This document shows positions 52,880-64,000 of a stretch of DNA of 64,000 nt, in pieces. Made by a program: the position numbers and the translations under genes. Location: NCBI GenBank assembly GCA_020796225.1, contig CM036771.1:33492703-33556702 (forward strand), read 5' to 3'. The notes under the pieces were generated by a model, which saw only the letters and a program-made list of their open reading frames with translations, did no database searches and was not told where the DNA came from. This DNA comes from Arion vulgaris (lineage: Eukaryota; Mollusca; Gastropoda; Stylommatophora; Arionidae). Position 1 is the first letter of the stretch, and every line of letters begins with the position of its first letter.

Positions 52880-53560
52880 GGCATATACTAAAGGACTTGC
52901 TATCGACCATAGTAAACTTGTCGTTGATTTTTTTTAGACACCACTTATACGTTCAGTAGATTGCCATTGCTTTCTGAACGGTGAGGTCGATTTGTTTTAC
53001 TTTTTTTGTAAAAATTACACGGAAACGAATTTGCTTCCAAACTTGCCCACCGTGGGTTTCAACCAGGTACGCTTGGGTTCATGATCGAGCTCACTATTGT
53101 TTGAGTCACGAACGCTCACTATATATTGTTTTTTAAAAAAACGATTTTATCAAATCATCATCATCATCAAATAGCTTGTCCTGAGCAGAACTTTGCCACC
53201 TCATCAGTCTTCCGGAATGTATCTCTCTCATATATCTCTGCAGCCGTCATGTTCAAACCATCAGTTACATCCTGAATCTATCTTCTCCGTGGTCTTCCTC
53301 TTCTTTTCTTTGCCGGTATGCCTCCTTCCATGATTGTCTTCTCCAGCCCTTCATGTCTTTTTATATGTTTAAAATATCTCAATTTTCTCTTTCTTATTTG
53401 TAGCATTAACTAGTTTCTCCTTCCATGATAGTCTTCTCCAGCACATCGTGTAATTGTATATGTCCAAATTACCACAATTTTCTTTTTCTGATTTGTAGCA
53501 TTATCCAGTTTTCTTTGATTTTGAGTTCTTTCTGTATAGATCTATTCTCAAATACATTAG
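52880..53560 (-). mobile_element. S1 SINE and LINE tail
   Basis: 52900-53130 is an antisense S1 copy (TTGCCATTGCTTTCTGAACG). 53180-53560 is an antisense LINE tail of the type at 1990-2220, including the CAGCCGTCATGTTCAAACCA stretch, partly duplicated. Confidence 0.6.
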
Positions 53561-53888
53561 AATAATAGACAAGTTCATTTTTTATATGTCACCTATGAAC
53601 TGGTCATTGCAGACTCAACAACCATTTATATAGACTAGGAGTAACTCAAATGGCTCTATGTCAGTTTTAGCAGGCGGAGAAGCAGCCAGAGCATTTTCTG
53701 CAAAATTGGTCTTTCTTTGATGAGCATAGACGTGCTTGCGGCCATTCCCGGGAAAACCTAACAAACCTGAAGCTTACTGTCCAGTGTGTGTTAAACAGTG
53801 GATTAAGCGCATAACCAGATATCGACACAAACAATGAAGATATAAAAAACAACGTATTACAAAACTACTACAATTACTATGTTATTAC

Positions 53889-54025
53889 TTTTGGGGCAAT
53901 GAACACTCCATCCTGCAGACTGTAGGCATTGCCATAGTTTGTGAGGACCTTATCGTAGTTTATTATCTGATCCTCAGGAATGACCAGGTCGTTTTCAAGC
54001 ACAACAGTGAAGCCAATAGTCTGAC
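53889..54025 (-). CDS. unit N cassette 2, exon A2: first part of C1q domain
   Basis: 137 nt, same borders and phases as A3. Codes QTIGFTVVLENDLVIPEDQ, IINYDKVLTNYGNAYSLQDG and VFIAPK. Leu replaces Gln in NDQV. No signal exon lies in the 1.1 kb between it and C1. Confidence 0.85.
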
Positions 54026-54419
54026 CTGAAAAATATACATAAGTAACAGGCATAACTATACATTTCTGCTAATCTTTCATCGACAGCTCTTGTCGAGCCA
54101 AAGGATACATAAGACACAGACATACCCAGATCGATTTTGCTCCTTTTTACCTCAAAACCTAGTCATGTGTATGTCTTTCAACTCTGCTTCGAAAGTGTCC
54201 GATCCATGTGTTGATTTTGATTTTGACTAGGTATTGATTTTGTTCGCGTCTTTGTGGTGTCCACAGCACAGCATATCTTGACGGTCTCTCGTTTCCAATT
54301 CTGATTAAGATCTAAATCATCTTCGTGTCTCGATTGACACATAAGGCTTCCACAAGACACTTCCACTGTTGTCTTTCTACCAACCGTCTGCTACCTCAGG
54401 TTACACTCCTTCAACTCTC

Positions 54420-54700
54420 TATGCCCTGTAAAACAACTATTGACAAAGTAAGAGAATATGTAGGAATGCCCTGTAAAACAACTATTGACAAAGTAAGAGA
54501 ATATGTAGGAATGCCCTGTAAAACAACTATTGACAAAGTAAGAGAATATGTAGGAATGCCCTGTAAAACAACTATTGACAAAGTAAGAGAATAAGCGGGA
54601 ATGCCTGTAAAACAACTATTGACAAAGTAAGAGAATAAGCAGGAATGCCCTGTAAAACAACTATAGAAAAAGTAAGAGAATATTCAGGAATACCCTGCAA
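54420..54700 (+). repeat. minisatellite, 45-bp unit, about six copies (upstream of exon A2)
   Basis: Same unit as 45400-45640. The last two units have small losses (GCCTGTAAAAC, TATAGAAAAAG). Confidence 0.95.
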
Positions 54701-55160
54701 AAATAACGAGAAAAAAGAAGAAACTAGCATTTAAGACCCAATATTTACATTAATCTATATATAAATAAGAATCAGTTGAATTTAGTTGTAGCCTAACAGT
54801 AATTTATTCTATTTTTAATCGTCCATGTTATTCTTACCATTACACATTCTTAATTGATTCCGTGGCAGTATGTTAGTTTATAATAAATTAATATTAAATT
54901 GTTTTAAAAAGATTAGGTGTCATTCATGAAATTTTGGTAAAATTGAGAAAACCTACAATTTAATTAGTGATATTTTTAGCTCGATGTCTTTTATTCTATA
55001 TTTACAGAATGCGAAACTAGAATTAACATTTAATTTTGTCAAACTTTGTCTTTTAATGCGTTAGTTGCTGTTTGTACTTCCATACGTTCAGTACTCTTTG
55101 TTTGTCAAATAGTTAACCATGTTTTACCTTCCCCCCGCCTCCCCCAGAGCACTTTGTTTA

Positions 55161-55486
55161 TCATTTGTTTAACTCTGTCCTACCTGGATGACTCCAGTTC
55201 AACTGATCTTTGAATTCGCTATTAACTGTATCATCTGTATCCTGCCAGTTCAACTTGTTTTTCAATTTGTTAATTAATGTTCGACCATGTCCCCTCAATG
55301 TCTGTCTGTCTCCCAATCCTGAAACAGATTTTGTAAATGATTTCATTGAGACATCTTCTTTTTGAGAAACAAGAAAACCAGTAAAGCTTGCATAAGTTTC
55401 ATCTGGTCGTCCAAACAAGTGAACTTGTTGTGGTGTTTTGACATAGACTAGATCGTCCTTGTCAAGTTTGAGAACCACTGTGTTTG
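55161..55486 (-). CDS. unit N cassette 1, exon C1: end of C1q domain and short tail
   Basis: Acceptor TATTTCAG. Codes NTVVLKLDKDDLVYVKTPQQ, HLFGRPDETYASFTGFLV and a tail SGLGDRQTLRGHGRTLI, KNKLNWQDTDDTVNSEF, KDQLNWSHPGRTELNK, then TGA at 55163-55161. Compared with C3 it ends about one 17-residue unit early because a small loss brings in the stop. With the leader at 61348, A1 and B1 the protein would be about 214 residues. This is the cassette nearest the leader and the most likely default product. Confidence 0.85.
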
Positions 55487-56097
55487 CTGAAATAGATGAA
55501 TAGAAAAAGAAATTAGTTACTACACGTTGTCCAACTTGTAGTGGGATAGATAAATAATTTAAAACATTGATTTAATGTTAAACTTATAGTTTAGTCCTTC
55601 TAGCTAAATTACAAAATGTTACTAAGTACTAGCATGTCCCTTGCCGAACGTCGCTTTCATCATAGCCGGTATGAAGAACCCTCTGGCACAAACAAGTTCT
55701 CCGGCCTTCACCTGCGGCATATTCAATGATTCTTTCATGTTTTGCTGCCTACATTACCTTGGTCGTCCCCTACCTTGAACTCCAGAAACTATGCCTTCCA
55801 TTAACATTCTCTCCAGGCCACTGTGACGTTCAACGTGGCCAAACTATTCCAGGACTTCAAGGACGTGATGTTATTTATGAGCCAATGCACCTCGATATGA
55901 AAGATCTTGTAGAATGTCTTTTCTCTGCCCAAGATGTCCCGAATACTTTTCTATAACACCTTATTTCGATAGCCGCAAATTTGTTGTCTAATGTTTGTGT
56001 TATGGTCCACGATTCACATCGATATGTTGTCACAAGTAATTTGCAAGTTCACAGAAGTCTTAATTTTATTTATTTGCTTGTGTCGTGATATGGTTCG

Positions 56098-56183
56098 TTT
56101 CATACTGGCTACACCCTGGAGTGCCATGATACTGGCTACACCCTGGAGTGCCATCATACTGGCTACACCCTGGAGTGTCATGG
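56098..56183. repeat. 28-bp direct repeat, three copies
   Basis: CATACTGGCTACACCCTGGA plus GTGCCATG three times. Cassette 3 has a single version (about 41.51-41.54 kb), so this is a local expansion in cassette 1. Confidence 0.9.
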
Positions 56184-56809
56184 TTAGTCTCCTTAACTTC
56201 TTTCTACAATCTCCATTGTTGTTACTAAAAGAGCCAAGATATTCAAAATAAATGACGTTCTTAATGTCTTCATTATTGATGGTAATTTTAGATATCGATT
56301 TTGCTTTGTAGGTGAAGATTATTTTAAACGTCTTTGTATTCAGAAATAGATTGTGATCGTCGTTGTAGTGTTTTGATAGTTTGAATTAGATGTTCCAAAC
56401 TATCAACACTTTATGAGAGGAAAATTTCACCTGCATACTTTCATTCTTGGATCATATTTCATATTTAACAAACGATGGTATATACAGTTTAAAATATAAT
56501 TTGAAATAAAACCGTCTTCAGTTGAGTAAAACTGGTATTCATATTTAAATCAGACGAGGTCAGATTCTTTACGAGAAACGACATTTATTCTATGCAATAT
56601 AATTTTTCATTTCGTTTTTGAACACCTTTAGAACACAATATATGTTAGGGGAGATTGAGCACCTATGGTCTGCCCCGAGTGCAATGACATCAGTTTAGTA
56701 ACCAATAACCAATTTAGAACACCGTCGTATTTGTATTATTTCAGATTATATTATTGTTGATGTAGTTACGGAGTTTGTGCTCTGTGCAACAATATTGATA
56801 GTTATCTTG

Positions 56810-57130
56810 TCATTAGAAATTAGAATTGAAGAAATCAGAAGAATGGATGTGAAACCAGTCAGTTAATTCATAAAAGAACAACAGATTAAATGGTTTGGAC
56901 ACCTGATAAGAATGCCCTGGTATCGATTACCACAGAGAGCCACACAGAAAAAGCATAATGAGTACAAAGCAAGAGGATGACCATGCAAAAGATGACACGA
57001 CGGCATCAAGAACCGTCTTACGAAAATGAATATCAGCTTACAGCGTTCTGCAACACACGAACACACACGATCACTACAGTCCCTCACCCCCAACACTACT
57101 ATAAAGAAGTAAATGGTGGAAATAACGAAG
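56810..57130 (+). mobile_element. LINE reverse-transcriptase tail
   Basis: RMDVKPVS, QQIKWFGHLIRMPWYRLP and RHHDGIKNRLTKMN-like residues with frameshifts. Copy of 49570-49880. Confidence 0.7.
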
Positions 57131-57392
57131 AAGATCGTAACAGTTCTGTTGAGACGAACCGAACCATCTGTAGAATCTCGTGTAAAGAGTTGTCAATACA
57201 ACTTCTGAAATCCTTTTTTATCAAAAGTAAAACCTCTTAAACACGATTCGGTAATGGAAGTAACTTTCTTCCTATATAATAATACTTATAGTAGCCATGT
57301 AACTTTCTTCCCTACATAATAATACTTATTGTAGCCATGTAGCCTAAACTAAACTATACTAGAAAAGTATTTTATTTCTTAAGACAACTTAC

Positions 57393-57525
57393 ATCCAGAT
57401 CCAACATCAGAAGATTTCCTAGTTCCATAAGCAGAAACAATATACTTGTCATTGTGGTAAAGATCAATCAAGAATTCCTTGCCTTCGATAGACAAAGCAT
57501 TGATGATAAATACGTAGAGTCCTTT
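57393..57525 (-). CDS. unit N cassette 1, exon B1: middle of C1q domain
   Basis: 133 nt. Codes KGLYVFIINALSIEGKEFL, IDLYHNDKYIVSAYGTRKSS and DVGSG. Splice sites TTTCAG| and GGAT|GTAAGT. Intact. Arg replaces Gly in YGTGKSS. Confidence 0.85.
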
Positions 57526-57559
57526 CTGAAATAAACACAAAATAAAAGTGCTTGTAATG

Positions 57560-57830
57560 AAACGTTCACCCAGGTTAAGAGGGAAAAATGGCGATGGGTT
57601 GAGCATACACTAATGAAGACACAGTTGAGTGTCACTTGACAAGCACTTAAGTGGAACCCGCAAGAAAAACGGAAATGACGGCGCCATAAACAGACCTGTA
57701 GACGAAGTCTTCCTGAGGACCTGAAGGGCACTCGACTATCCTGGGAGACCATCAAGAAAACATTCAAAGATCGGGAAACATTTCAAACAAATGTTTAGGT
57801 CCTATACTCCACGAGGAGCGAGAGGAAAAG
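57560..57830 (+). mobile_element. LINE reverse-transcriptase tail in intron A1-B1
   Basis: RWVEHTLMKTQLSVT, a stop, then QALKWNPQEKRK and DLKGTRLSWETIKK: the end of a LINE ORF2 of the R(K)WxWxGHTLRK...WNPQGKRK type. Not present in cassettes 2 or 3. Confidence 0.75.
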
Positions 57831-58179
57831 TCAAGTGTAATAAAAGAAATATCAGAGACTGTATGAATTGAACAACGAAAACACCATAACATACAAGGTA
57901 GTTTAAAAGGGGGAAGTTAATCATGTCGCCCATTATGTAAAAACTGAAATATTCTAGAGTTGAAGTTCTTGAAGTAAAAGATTTGTCTTAGAGAAATATG
58001 AAGTTTCTTATCGAAATAATTATCTTTTCTTGCGATCCGGAAATCAATATTATATGTAAGAGATTATCCTGTATTTTTCCTTCGCATCGAATAATGTAGA
58101 ATCAACACCCACTTATGTAGACTAGGATTCAATATTCTATGTAAAAGATTATCCGTGCATGTCTCCTGTATTTTTCCTT

Positions 58180-58430
58180 CGCATCGAACAATGCAGAATC
58201 AACACCCACTTATATAGACTAGGAGTAACTAAAACAGATATATGCAAGTTTCAGCAGGTGGAGAAGCAACCAGAGCATGCCCTGCAAGATTGTCCATTCA
58301 TGGATGAGCAGGGACGTACTTGTGGTCACACGCAGTCGACCTGGAAACTACATTTTGAAGAAACTTGACACACCTGAAGCTTACTGTCCAGTTTGCGGTT
58401 CACAGTGGCTTAAGCGGATAACCAGATATC
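58180..58430 (+). mobile_element. LINE C-terminal zinc-type end beside exon A1
   Basis: CRINTHLYRLGVTKTDICKF, then QPEHALQDCPFMDEQGRTCG: the GHCRLN.HLYRLG...PEH.LQDCP end of a LINE ORF2. Ancestral to the three cassettes. Confidence 0.8.
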
Positions 58431-58495
58431 GACACAAACAATGAAGATATAAGAAACAACGTATTACAAAACTACTACAATTACTATGTTATTAC

Positions 58496-58632
58496 TTTTG
58501 GGGCTGTGAACACTCCATCCTGCAGACTGTAAGCATTGCCGTAGTTTGTGAGGACCTTATCGTATTTTATTATCTGATCTTCTGGAATGACCTGGTCGTT
58601 TTCAAGCACAGCAGTGAAGCCAATAGTCTGAC
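58496..58632 (-). CDS. unit N cassette 1, exon A1: first part of C1q domain
   Basis: 137 nt from TTTTTCAG|GTCAGA to CCAAAA|GTAATA. Codes QTIGFTAVLENDQVIPEDQ, IIKYDKVLTNYGNAYSLQDG and VFTAPK. The leader exon at 61300 ends GCAG|, so the split codon is Gly and the mature N-terminus would be about GQTIGF. VFTAPK keeps the C1q consensus (GVFTAP), unlike A2 and A3 (VFIAPK). Confidence 0.9.
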
Positions 58633-59559
58633 CTGAAAAATATGCAGAAGTACAGGACATAACTATACATTTCCACTAATATTTCATCTCTTGGTCTCAT
58701 TGCTCATAGTGGAACATACAACGGAGAAATCAAATATCCACTCACTTTGATTGTGTGTTTTTATTTTAACCTCAAACCTAGTCATATGTATGTCTTTCAT
58801 GATTCAGCTCTGCTTCGAATGTTCCCGATCCATGTGCCTCTAGGCATTCATTTCTGTTCCCGTCCTTATGATGTCAGCAGCGCACATTTTTTGACCGGAT
58901 AAAAACCAGCAGAATCTTACTTCAGTTAAATATATACTATTGAACCAGTTGCCGAGGATAAAGTGGTGTGGACAAATTGTTTCTGTGATATTTATTGGTA
59001 TGTCGTAAATACTCTACAATATCATACAATAATATTTCTGAAAATAACCGTGATGGAAAATAACCGACACATATATTTTAGTTGACAAGCTGTGCTCGGC
59101 ATCGTTATAATATGTCTGCCTTTATGACAGTAAAAATGTTGTTTTGCTGAGTAACATGAAACTAACTCCCAACGGTATCCCTACCCTGTAGTTGGTTGGG
59201 AGAGTTCGATTATCCCAGCGATCCTGAACGTGTGGTTTGTGGTGATGGCTTATGTATCCCAGCGACCCCAAAAGCTATATAAGAAGTACCAATGCTACAT
59301 GTATGTATTCATGTCAAACAAATCAAAGAGTAGAGATCAGACTAAAAGGGATCTCCCTTCTCTTCAGGAGAAGTGTTACTTTGTGTTGACCACTCACTTA
59401 AACAATTACCATCTACAGAAGCGTTGACCATTTCAACAAGACAGGAAGGTGAACAATGAACAAGGTAAGTGAATAAGCGGGAATGCCTCGCATAAAGAGA
59501 AAAAAACAAGCAAAAATCTAGCCATTGAAATTCAAGACTTACATTAACTCTTAGTGGAC

Positions 59560-59785
59560 AAAGGGCGCCAGTGGTTACGGACCCAAATTTGGGGTTAAGA
59601 ATATAACCACTGTTACCTGCACGCATGTCGTATGAGGTGACTAAGGAGGTTTGGCTGAAATCAGATGCACATGTCATAAATATGTCTAGCGTTTAGGCCT
59701 ACAAACCGATTAACGTAAACATGTTCTTTACTAAGATCAAACATGTAACAAGGAGGGATTAAAATTAGTCGTAAAGAAAAATCCA
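59560..59785 (+). mobile_element. SINE, family S5, decayed
   Basis: CGCCAGTGGTTACGGACCC head, CACGCATGTCGTATGAGGTG and TAAAATTAGTCGTAAAG. Intron between leader and A1. Confidence 0.7.
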
Positions 59786-59789
59786 TGTT

Positions 59790-60920
59790 TTACAAGCATT
59801 TGTTTTTAGAATAAAAACCCCGTTAGGTGGGGCTCATGATAAAAAGGCATCCAACCCAAAGCCATATAGTCTGGCGTTTGATCCACAAGGAGTTAATAGT
59901 ATCTATAATATTTATATCTCAGTATTCTATGATGTTGTGTCCTAGCCAGGTCCCCCCTCTCCTTCCCCCAACACAATGCTGCTATTGTGCCTAGTTAAAG
60001 TATCACATTGTTTCTTACTGAATATTTTACAAGCAACACGCTCAACTATTTCACTACTTCTTACCGTCGAGATTTTGTGACTGCCAAAAAAGCGCATTAA
60101 TACTTATATGTCATAGTGTATTCTTAGAGTTTCAAAAGCGAAGAAAATAACAATAGCGGGTCACACACCCCGAATTGAAAAAGGTGGTCTTGAGAACTAT
60201 TAGTTTTAGACTTGGACGGTTCGGCTTTCTGAGCAAGGTATGTTGACTGAGCAACCTTCAACACAATGCTAAAGACGTGAAAAACCTGTGACAACTATGG
60301 AAACTTAAACCGTTTGATTATTATTATAACAGACACATTTTCATATTGAACAGTGCAGTTCTTAAACATGAACTATCAAACAAATTTAGTGTACGATTGT
60401 TTGGACAAAAAGTAACATGAACTCCGTCTTGAATCGTATACATATTCAGTAACTCATGACTCCACAATGCCGGTTCCAAGCCCGGATGAAAAATGAGGAG
60501 GACTTGTGCATGAGGCCAGCTACCTCACTACAAGAAATTTAAAGAGCTACAGAAACATGCCAGAAAGGACAGAACTTTTTTGAGAAAGGCAAGAAATGTA
60601 GGTCTCAAGTTTAGTGGAGGAAATTGAGATTGTTGCTCAGGATAGAGCTGTATGGAGAAGTTGTGTGCTGGACTTATGTAAATTATAACCGTACGCGAGG
60701 AGTTCTCATGATCCTTATTTTTAAAAGAATATTATTTTTGTTTCAATTTAGTGAAAGTGTAATTCAATATATTTAAAGGGCACAGGGATGTACAGTTGTT
60801 GAGACATCATAATACTAGACAGAATCATTTATAGATGTAGTGAAACGCCCTCTCCCTGACTAACTTCCATAGGATAAATAATATCGTCAGGACTTTTGTT
60901 AAAATGAATTAACTTGCAAG
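59790..60920. other. intron of unit N without clear features
   Basis: 59.80-59.90 kb shares a short piece with 28.96-29.05 kb (ACAAGGAGTTAA, SINE- or LINE-end like). 60.53-60.72 kb is a weak LINE tail (GLKFSGGN-type residues followed by ITVRE). The rest is unassigned. Confidence 0.4.
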
Positions 60921-60929
60921 GGCAGCAAA

Positions 60930-61155
60930 AAACAGTACCACTGTCACCTACAAAGCATGTCGTTAGAGGCGACTGATGTAGGACCTAGGAAAGCTACTCT
61001 AGTAAATAAAAAGGATCGCAGAAATCCGATATACTGGCCTACTTGTAGGCACATAACTGACATACCTTTTTGTATCGCTCTTAGTCTTAAATCACATACA
61101 AATCACAAAGAGTGGTTAACAAATGGTCGATATAGAGCGATCGAAGAAAAAGAAG
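60930..61155 (+). mobile_element. SINE, family S4
   Basis: AGCATGTCGTTAGAGGCGAC, CTAGTAAATAAAAAGGATCG, ATACAAATCACAAAGAGTGG and AGCGATCGAAGAAAAAG. Intron between leader and A1. Confidence 0.75.
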
Positions 61156-61299
61156 GAAGAAGAAAGTTTGTATAGCTAGTTCTGCAACTACTTGTCTGCA
61201 GCATTGTCTCATAGTTTTCCTAATGTATAGCAAATACTTCTTACACAATGCAAACTAACGTCTTTTACCATCTTAGTACTTAAGAGATACATTACTTAC

Positions 61300-61364
61300 C
61301 TGCAATCTGCCCAATTAACATAAACAAAGCAACTGTTATCGACAACATGATGATGGTTTGCTTA
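61300..61364 (-). CDS. unit N signal-peptide exon (only leader of the three-cassette cluster)
   Basis: The acceptor ATTTCAG lies before 61364. ATG is at 61348-61346. Codes MLSITVALFMLIGQIA plus one base and ends at GCAG|GTAAGT (61300), phase 1. It is three residues shorter than the leaders of L, R and M (an in-frame loss within TAFGAALL). A hydrophobic core of about 10 residues followed by small residues fits signal peptidase cleavage near the exon end. It joins in frame to A1, A2 or A3, and also to any C exon, since A and C acceptors share phase 1. Confidence 0.8.
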
Positions 61365-61939
61365 CTGAAATAGAAAACAATAAACTTATTTAACTTTACA
61401 ATACTGGAGTTGATCAATCGAGTATACATTCAGGAGAAGTGATGAAATCATAGAGTATATATTCAGGAGAAGTGATGAAAAAAATATGTAAAAAATATGA
61501 TAAGAAAGAGAAGATGGAGATATGTTGTTTGTACTCTGAAAAACAATAATCAAAGATACAGACATTGAAATGGGAGACAATGAATCAAGAAGAAATGAAA
61601 CCATGTTCAAATTTAACAGCAAACTGAAATAGCTAATTCAATAGAAAGATCGAGTTGCCTAGGACAGAGTGGTATTGAGAAATTGCTCGAAGGTCCTATA
61701 TAACATATAACTATACGAGATGAATATACTAAAGTATGTATACATATGTTACTTTATGTAGATATTTAATATGTATGAAAGTAATAATGATATCATAGCT
61801 TTGATGATAGCTATACATATAATTATGATTATTGTTCTCTGAATAACGTGTAACATAACGTATAAACAGTTGCCCTCCACTTGTCCTGGTCTCTGGTCAT
61901 TTACGGATTCGATGGTATCAAATATGTACATCTACACTA

Positions 61940-62280
61940 CTCATCATCATCATCAAGTAGCTTGTCCCTTCCGGAACTTGGCTCCCATGACAGCAGTCCT
62001 GGAAAACTCTCTGTTCTGTGCCAGTTGACCAGCGTCAGCAGCAGTCATTCTCAGATCGTCAACGACATCTTCACTCTTTTAGATCTTCCTCTCGTTCTAC
62101 CTCCAGGCACCATTCCTTCCAAAATTATTTTCTCTAGGCACTCATGTCGTTTGATGAATGCGAAATATTTAATTTTCCATGTTTTTATGCTTTGTAATAG
62201 CCAACTCTCTTTAATATCAAGCTGTTGCAGAACAGAAGCATTTGTCCTTTTCTCTGAAAATGCTCAATGGTTATGTTAAA
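61940..62280 (-). mobile_element. LINE reverse-transcriptase tail
   Basis: The minus strand reads KRTNASVLQQLDIKESWLLQ, KIKYFAFIKRHECLEKIILE and GMVPGGRTRGRSKR, ending in a GATGATGATG run. Intron 1 of unit N. Confidence 0.8.
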
Positions 62281-62319
62281 GTTAATAGTAACATATTTAT
62301 CCAACAAAAATTAACTTAC

Positions 62320-62372
62320 CAAGTATTCTTGTAGAAGACACAGTAACTAATGAACAACTTGCTCCTTTTATA
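62320..62372 (-). promoter_or_regulatory. unit N promoter (TATA) and 5' UTR exon 1
   Basis: TATAAAAG at 62372-62365 on the minus strand. Start of transcription expected near 62342. The exon ends TCTACAAGAATACTTG at a GTAAGT donor (62319). Confidence 0.75.
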
Positions 62373-62749
62373 CACTTTTTTGGCTGGTTTAGGGTAACAA
62401 ATTGCTCTTGATAATATATTTATTATAGTAAATTAAATCTGCAATATTTGAGATTGTGTTTTTCATTCTGTTTTTTCATTAATTATCTCCGGTCACTGTT
62501 AATTTGTTTGTCACCTTGAGAAGCATATAGATTTGCATGTACTAGAATAACAGTTTAATTATGGATATTTTACTCTGCATAATTATAAGCTTTTCTCCAA
62601 GTTCTCATAATTACATATATTTATGTGCTTTAACATAATAAATTTGTTGTATTTGTTTACGATGTACTCAGAATAGTAAGGTATACGTGATATATAACAT
62701 TCTTTAACATATATATTATATATTATATAACATATAACACTAGTGTGGT

Positions 62750-63010
62750 GCCGGGGTCCGCTAGGGAAGCAAAGAATAGTACCACTGCGACCTACAAGGC
62801 ATGTCGTAGAGGCGACTGATGTTGGACCTAGGAAGCTACCATTTTAAATAAAAAGCGTGGCAGAAATTCGATATGCTGCTACTTGTAGGCGCATAACTGG
62901 CACAACCTAAAACCCTCTCTTAGGCTCAGAGCACATACAAATCACACAGAGTGGTTAATTAACAAGGGGTCGATTGGAGCGTTCGAAGAAGAAGAAGAAG
63001 AAGAAGAAAG
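62750..63010 (+). mobile_element. SINE, family S4, full length
   Basis: Head GTGTGGTGCCGGGGTCCG, then GGCATGTCGTAGAGGCGACT, ACAAATCACACAGAGTGG, GGAGCGTTCGAAG and a long (GAA)n tail. Inserted about 0.4 kb upstream of the unit N promoter. Confidence 0.8.
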
Positions 63011-63159
63011 AGATTATGCTGAAAATGTAGTTATATGTTATTAACTCACAAACAATAACAATTTAATATTCAATAACATTTAGGAACGTTCATCTTTAAC
63101 CTTGACACATACATGTTTATTATTTGTTTTCTTTTTTAGTTGCTTGGATAAGCAGAAAA

Positions 63160-63262
63160 CAATGAATTGCATCATACAAGTAGCGAGATGTAAACAGCCT
63201 GGCATTGTTTTTGCAACTGAAATAGTTATACCAGCGAAAATTGTCCTCTCGTAGACATCACA
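63160..63262 (-). promoter_or_regulatory. conserved distal upstream block, unit N
   Basis: GCATCATACAAGTAGCGAGATG and GTTATACCAGCGAAAATTGT match the blocks of L, R and M. Confidence 0.4.
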
Positions 63263-63449
63263 TGGACAAATATAATAAGAGCGATCAAGAACAAGAAGAC
63301 GATTGATGTCAGAAGAAATATATGCAGTATCTCACAAGTATAATACGGCACAGAAAGTTGCAAGGGACTAAATAGAAGGGACAAATAGTATTCAATCCTC
63401 ATGTGTCACCAGTCATGTAGAGAATAATACAAATATATGTATATGATCT

Positions 63450-64000
63450 TTTTCGTCTTTACAGACGTAAATTGCAATTTTGCTGTGCCAATTTATGAGT
63501 TTTTGATTTTCTTTCTTGTCGCAATATCGCTTTCCACACAACTCTGAGTTATCATTTATATGAGGACTATCATAATGCACTCCGACATGTCCATAGGTGC
63601 TGATTTCCTCCTCAGCAAACCATCAGCTTGCAGCGACTCCAACACGCCAGTTCGATGTTCATTAATCAATCTCTTTGCATATTTGCTATGTCATTCTTTT
63701 CGGGCTGCACAATATTGACACCATCTCTTCAATCTAGTCAGCGAGTGAGATTCATAATCCTGAAACTCCTCTGTTCGAAGACTCTTCACTGCGTGAAGAC
63801 TCTCTCAACAGTTAGTTTTTCCATGTGATGGAACCTGTAGAAATATTCTTCATTGAGCCTTGCAGATATCGTTATATGAGCAGTGGTCTTCCTGGTGTCT
63901 CTTCCTCCGAAAGTTCACAGAACAGCATTTGTTTTGTTATGCGACAAGTATCTATTCTTCTCACATGCCTCAAGCACAGTCACCCACTGCTGAGCATGCC
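63450..64000 (-). mobile_element. LINE tails at the window end
   Basis: 63450-63530 and 63830-64000 belong to the RIPKQMLF family (compare 13541-13952). 63545-63830 is an antisense 10974-type LINE end inserted within it. Cut by the window border. Confidence 0.7.

Overview
The window looks like nuclear DNA of an invertebrate animal, most likely a mollusc and perhaps a gastropod. It is AT-rich, its genes are split by GT-AG introns, and it is crowded with decayed LINEs, tRNA-headed SINEs, Penelope-like elements, hAT-type MITEs and minisatellites. The recognisable host genes are one family: small secreted proteins with a C1q-type domain, or a remnant of one, followed by a repetitive charged tail. 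Mollusc genomes are known for very large C1q-domain families, and C1q-like proteins occur in slug adhesive mucus. That is family knowledge, not proof of species or role.

Four leader units share a TATA-type promoter, a tiny 5' UTR exon of about 24 nt ending in a GTAAGT donor, and a second exon coding a signal peptide (MLWLTAFG or MLSITAFG type). Unit L (minus, about 3.6-9.35 kb) and unit R (plus, about 12.3-19.6 kb) lie head to head as arms of an imperfect palindrome (about 0.58-10.53 kb against 11.74-22.99 kb). Each splices its leader to one exon that fuses the start of C1q exon A directly to the end of exon C and then runs into a 51-bp (17-residue) coding repeat, about 30 units in L and 60 in R. 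Both arrays carry frameshifts. Unit M (minus, 26.2-33.7 kb) has a leader and only a C-type exon with about 11 units of the same repeat, and a frameshift. Unit N (minus, 40.4-62.4 kb) has one promoter and leader followed by three tandem cassettes of intact exons A, B and C (A1-B1-C1, A2-B2-C2, A3-B3-C3). Each cassette ends in its own stop and AATAAA signal. Exon phases are 1-0-1 throughout, so the single leader could join any cassette. The N tails hold three to four 17-residue units related to the big arrays.

Between and inside the genes lie: a Penelope-like element with RT and GIY-YIG regions (30.4-33.3 kb), a 5'-truncated second copy (45.9-47.2 kb) and a 3' stub (25.3-25.6 kb); many 3' ends of RNase H-bearing and other LINEs; at least four SINE families, two of which share a central domain and one of which is nested in another; two hAT-like MITEs; and about a dozen minisatellites, several of which are expanded in one paralogous copy and single in the other.

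In functional terms the window is a young, fast-changing cluster of secreted C1q-related genes. Part of the family keeps a complete C1q fold, and part has lost most of it while amplifying a charged 17-residue repeat. No housekeeping gene, true tRNA, rRNA or CRISPR array was found.
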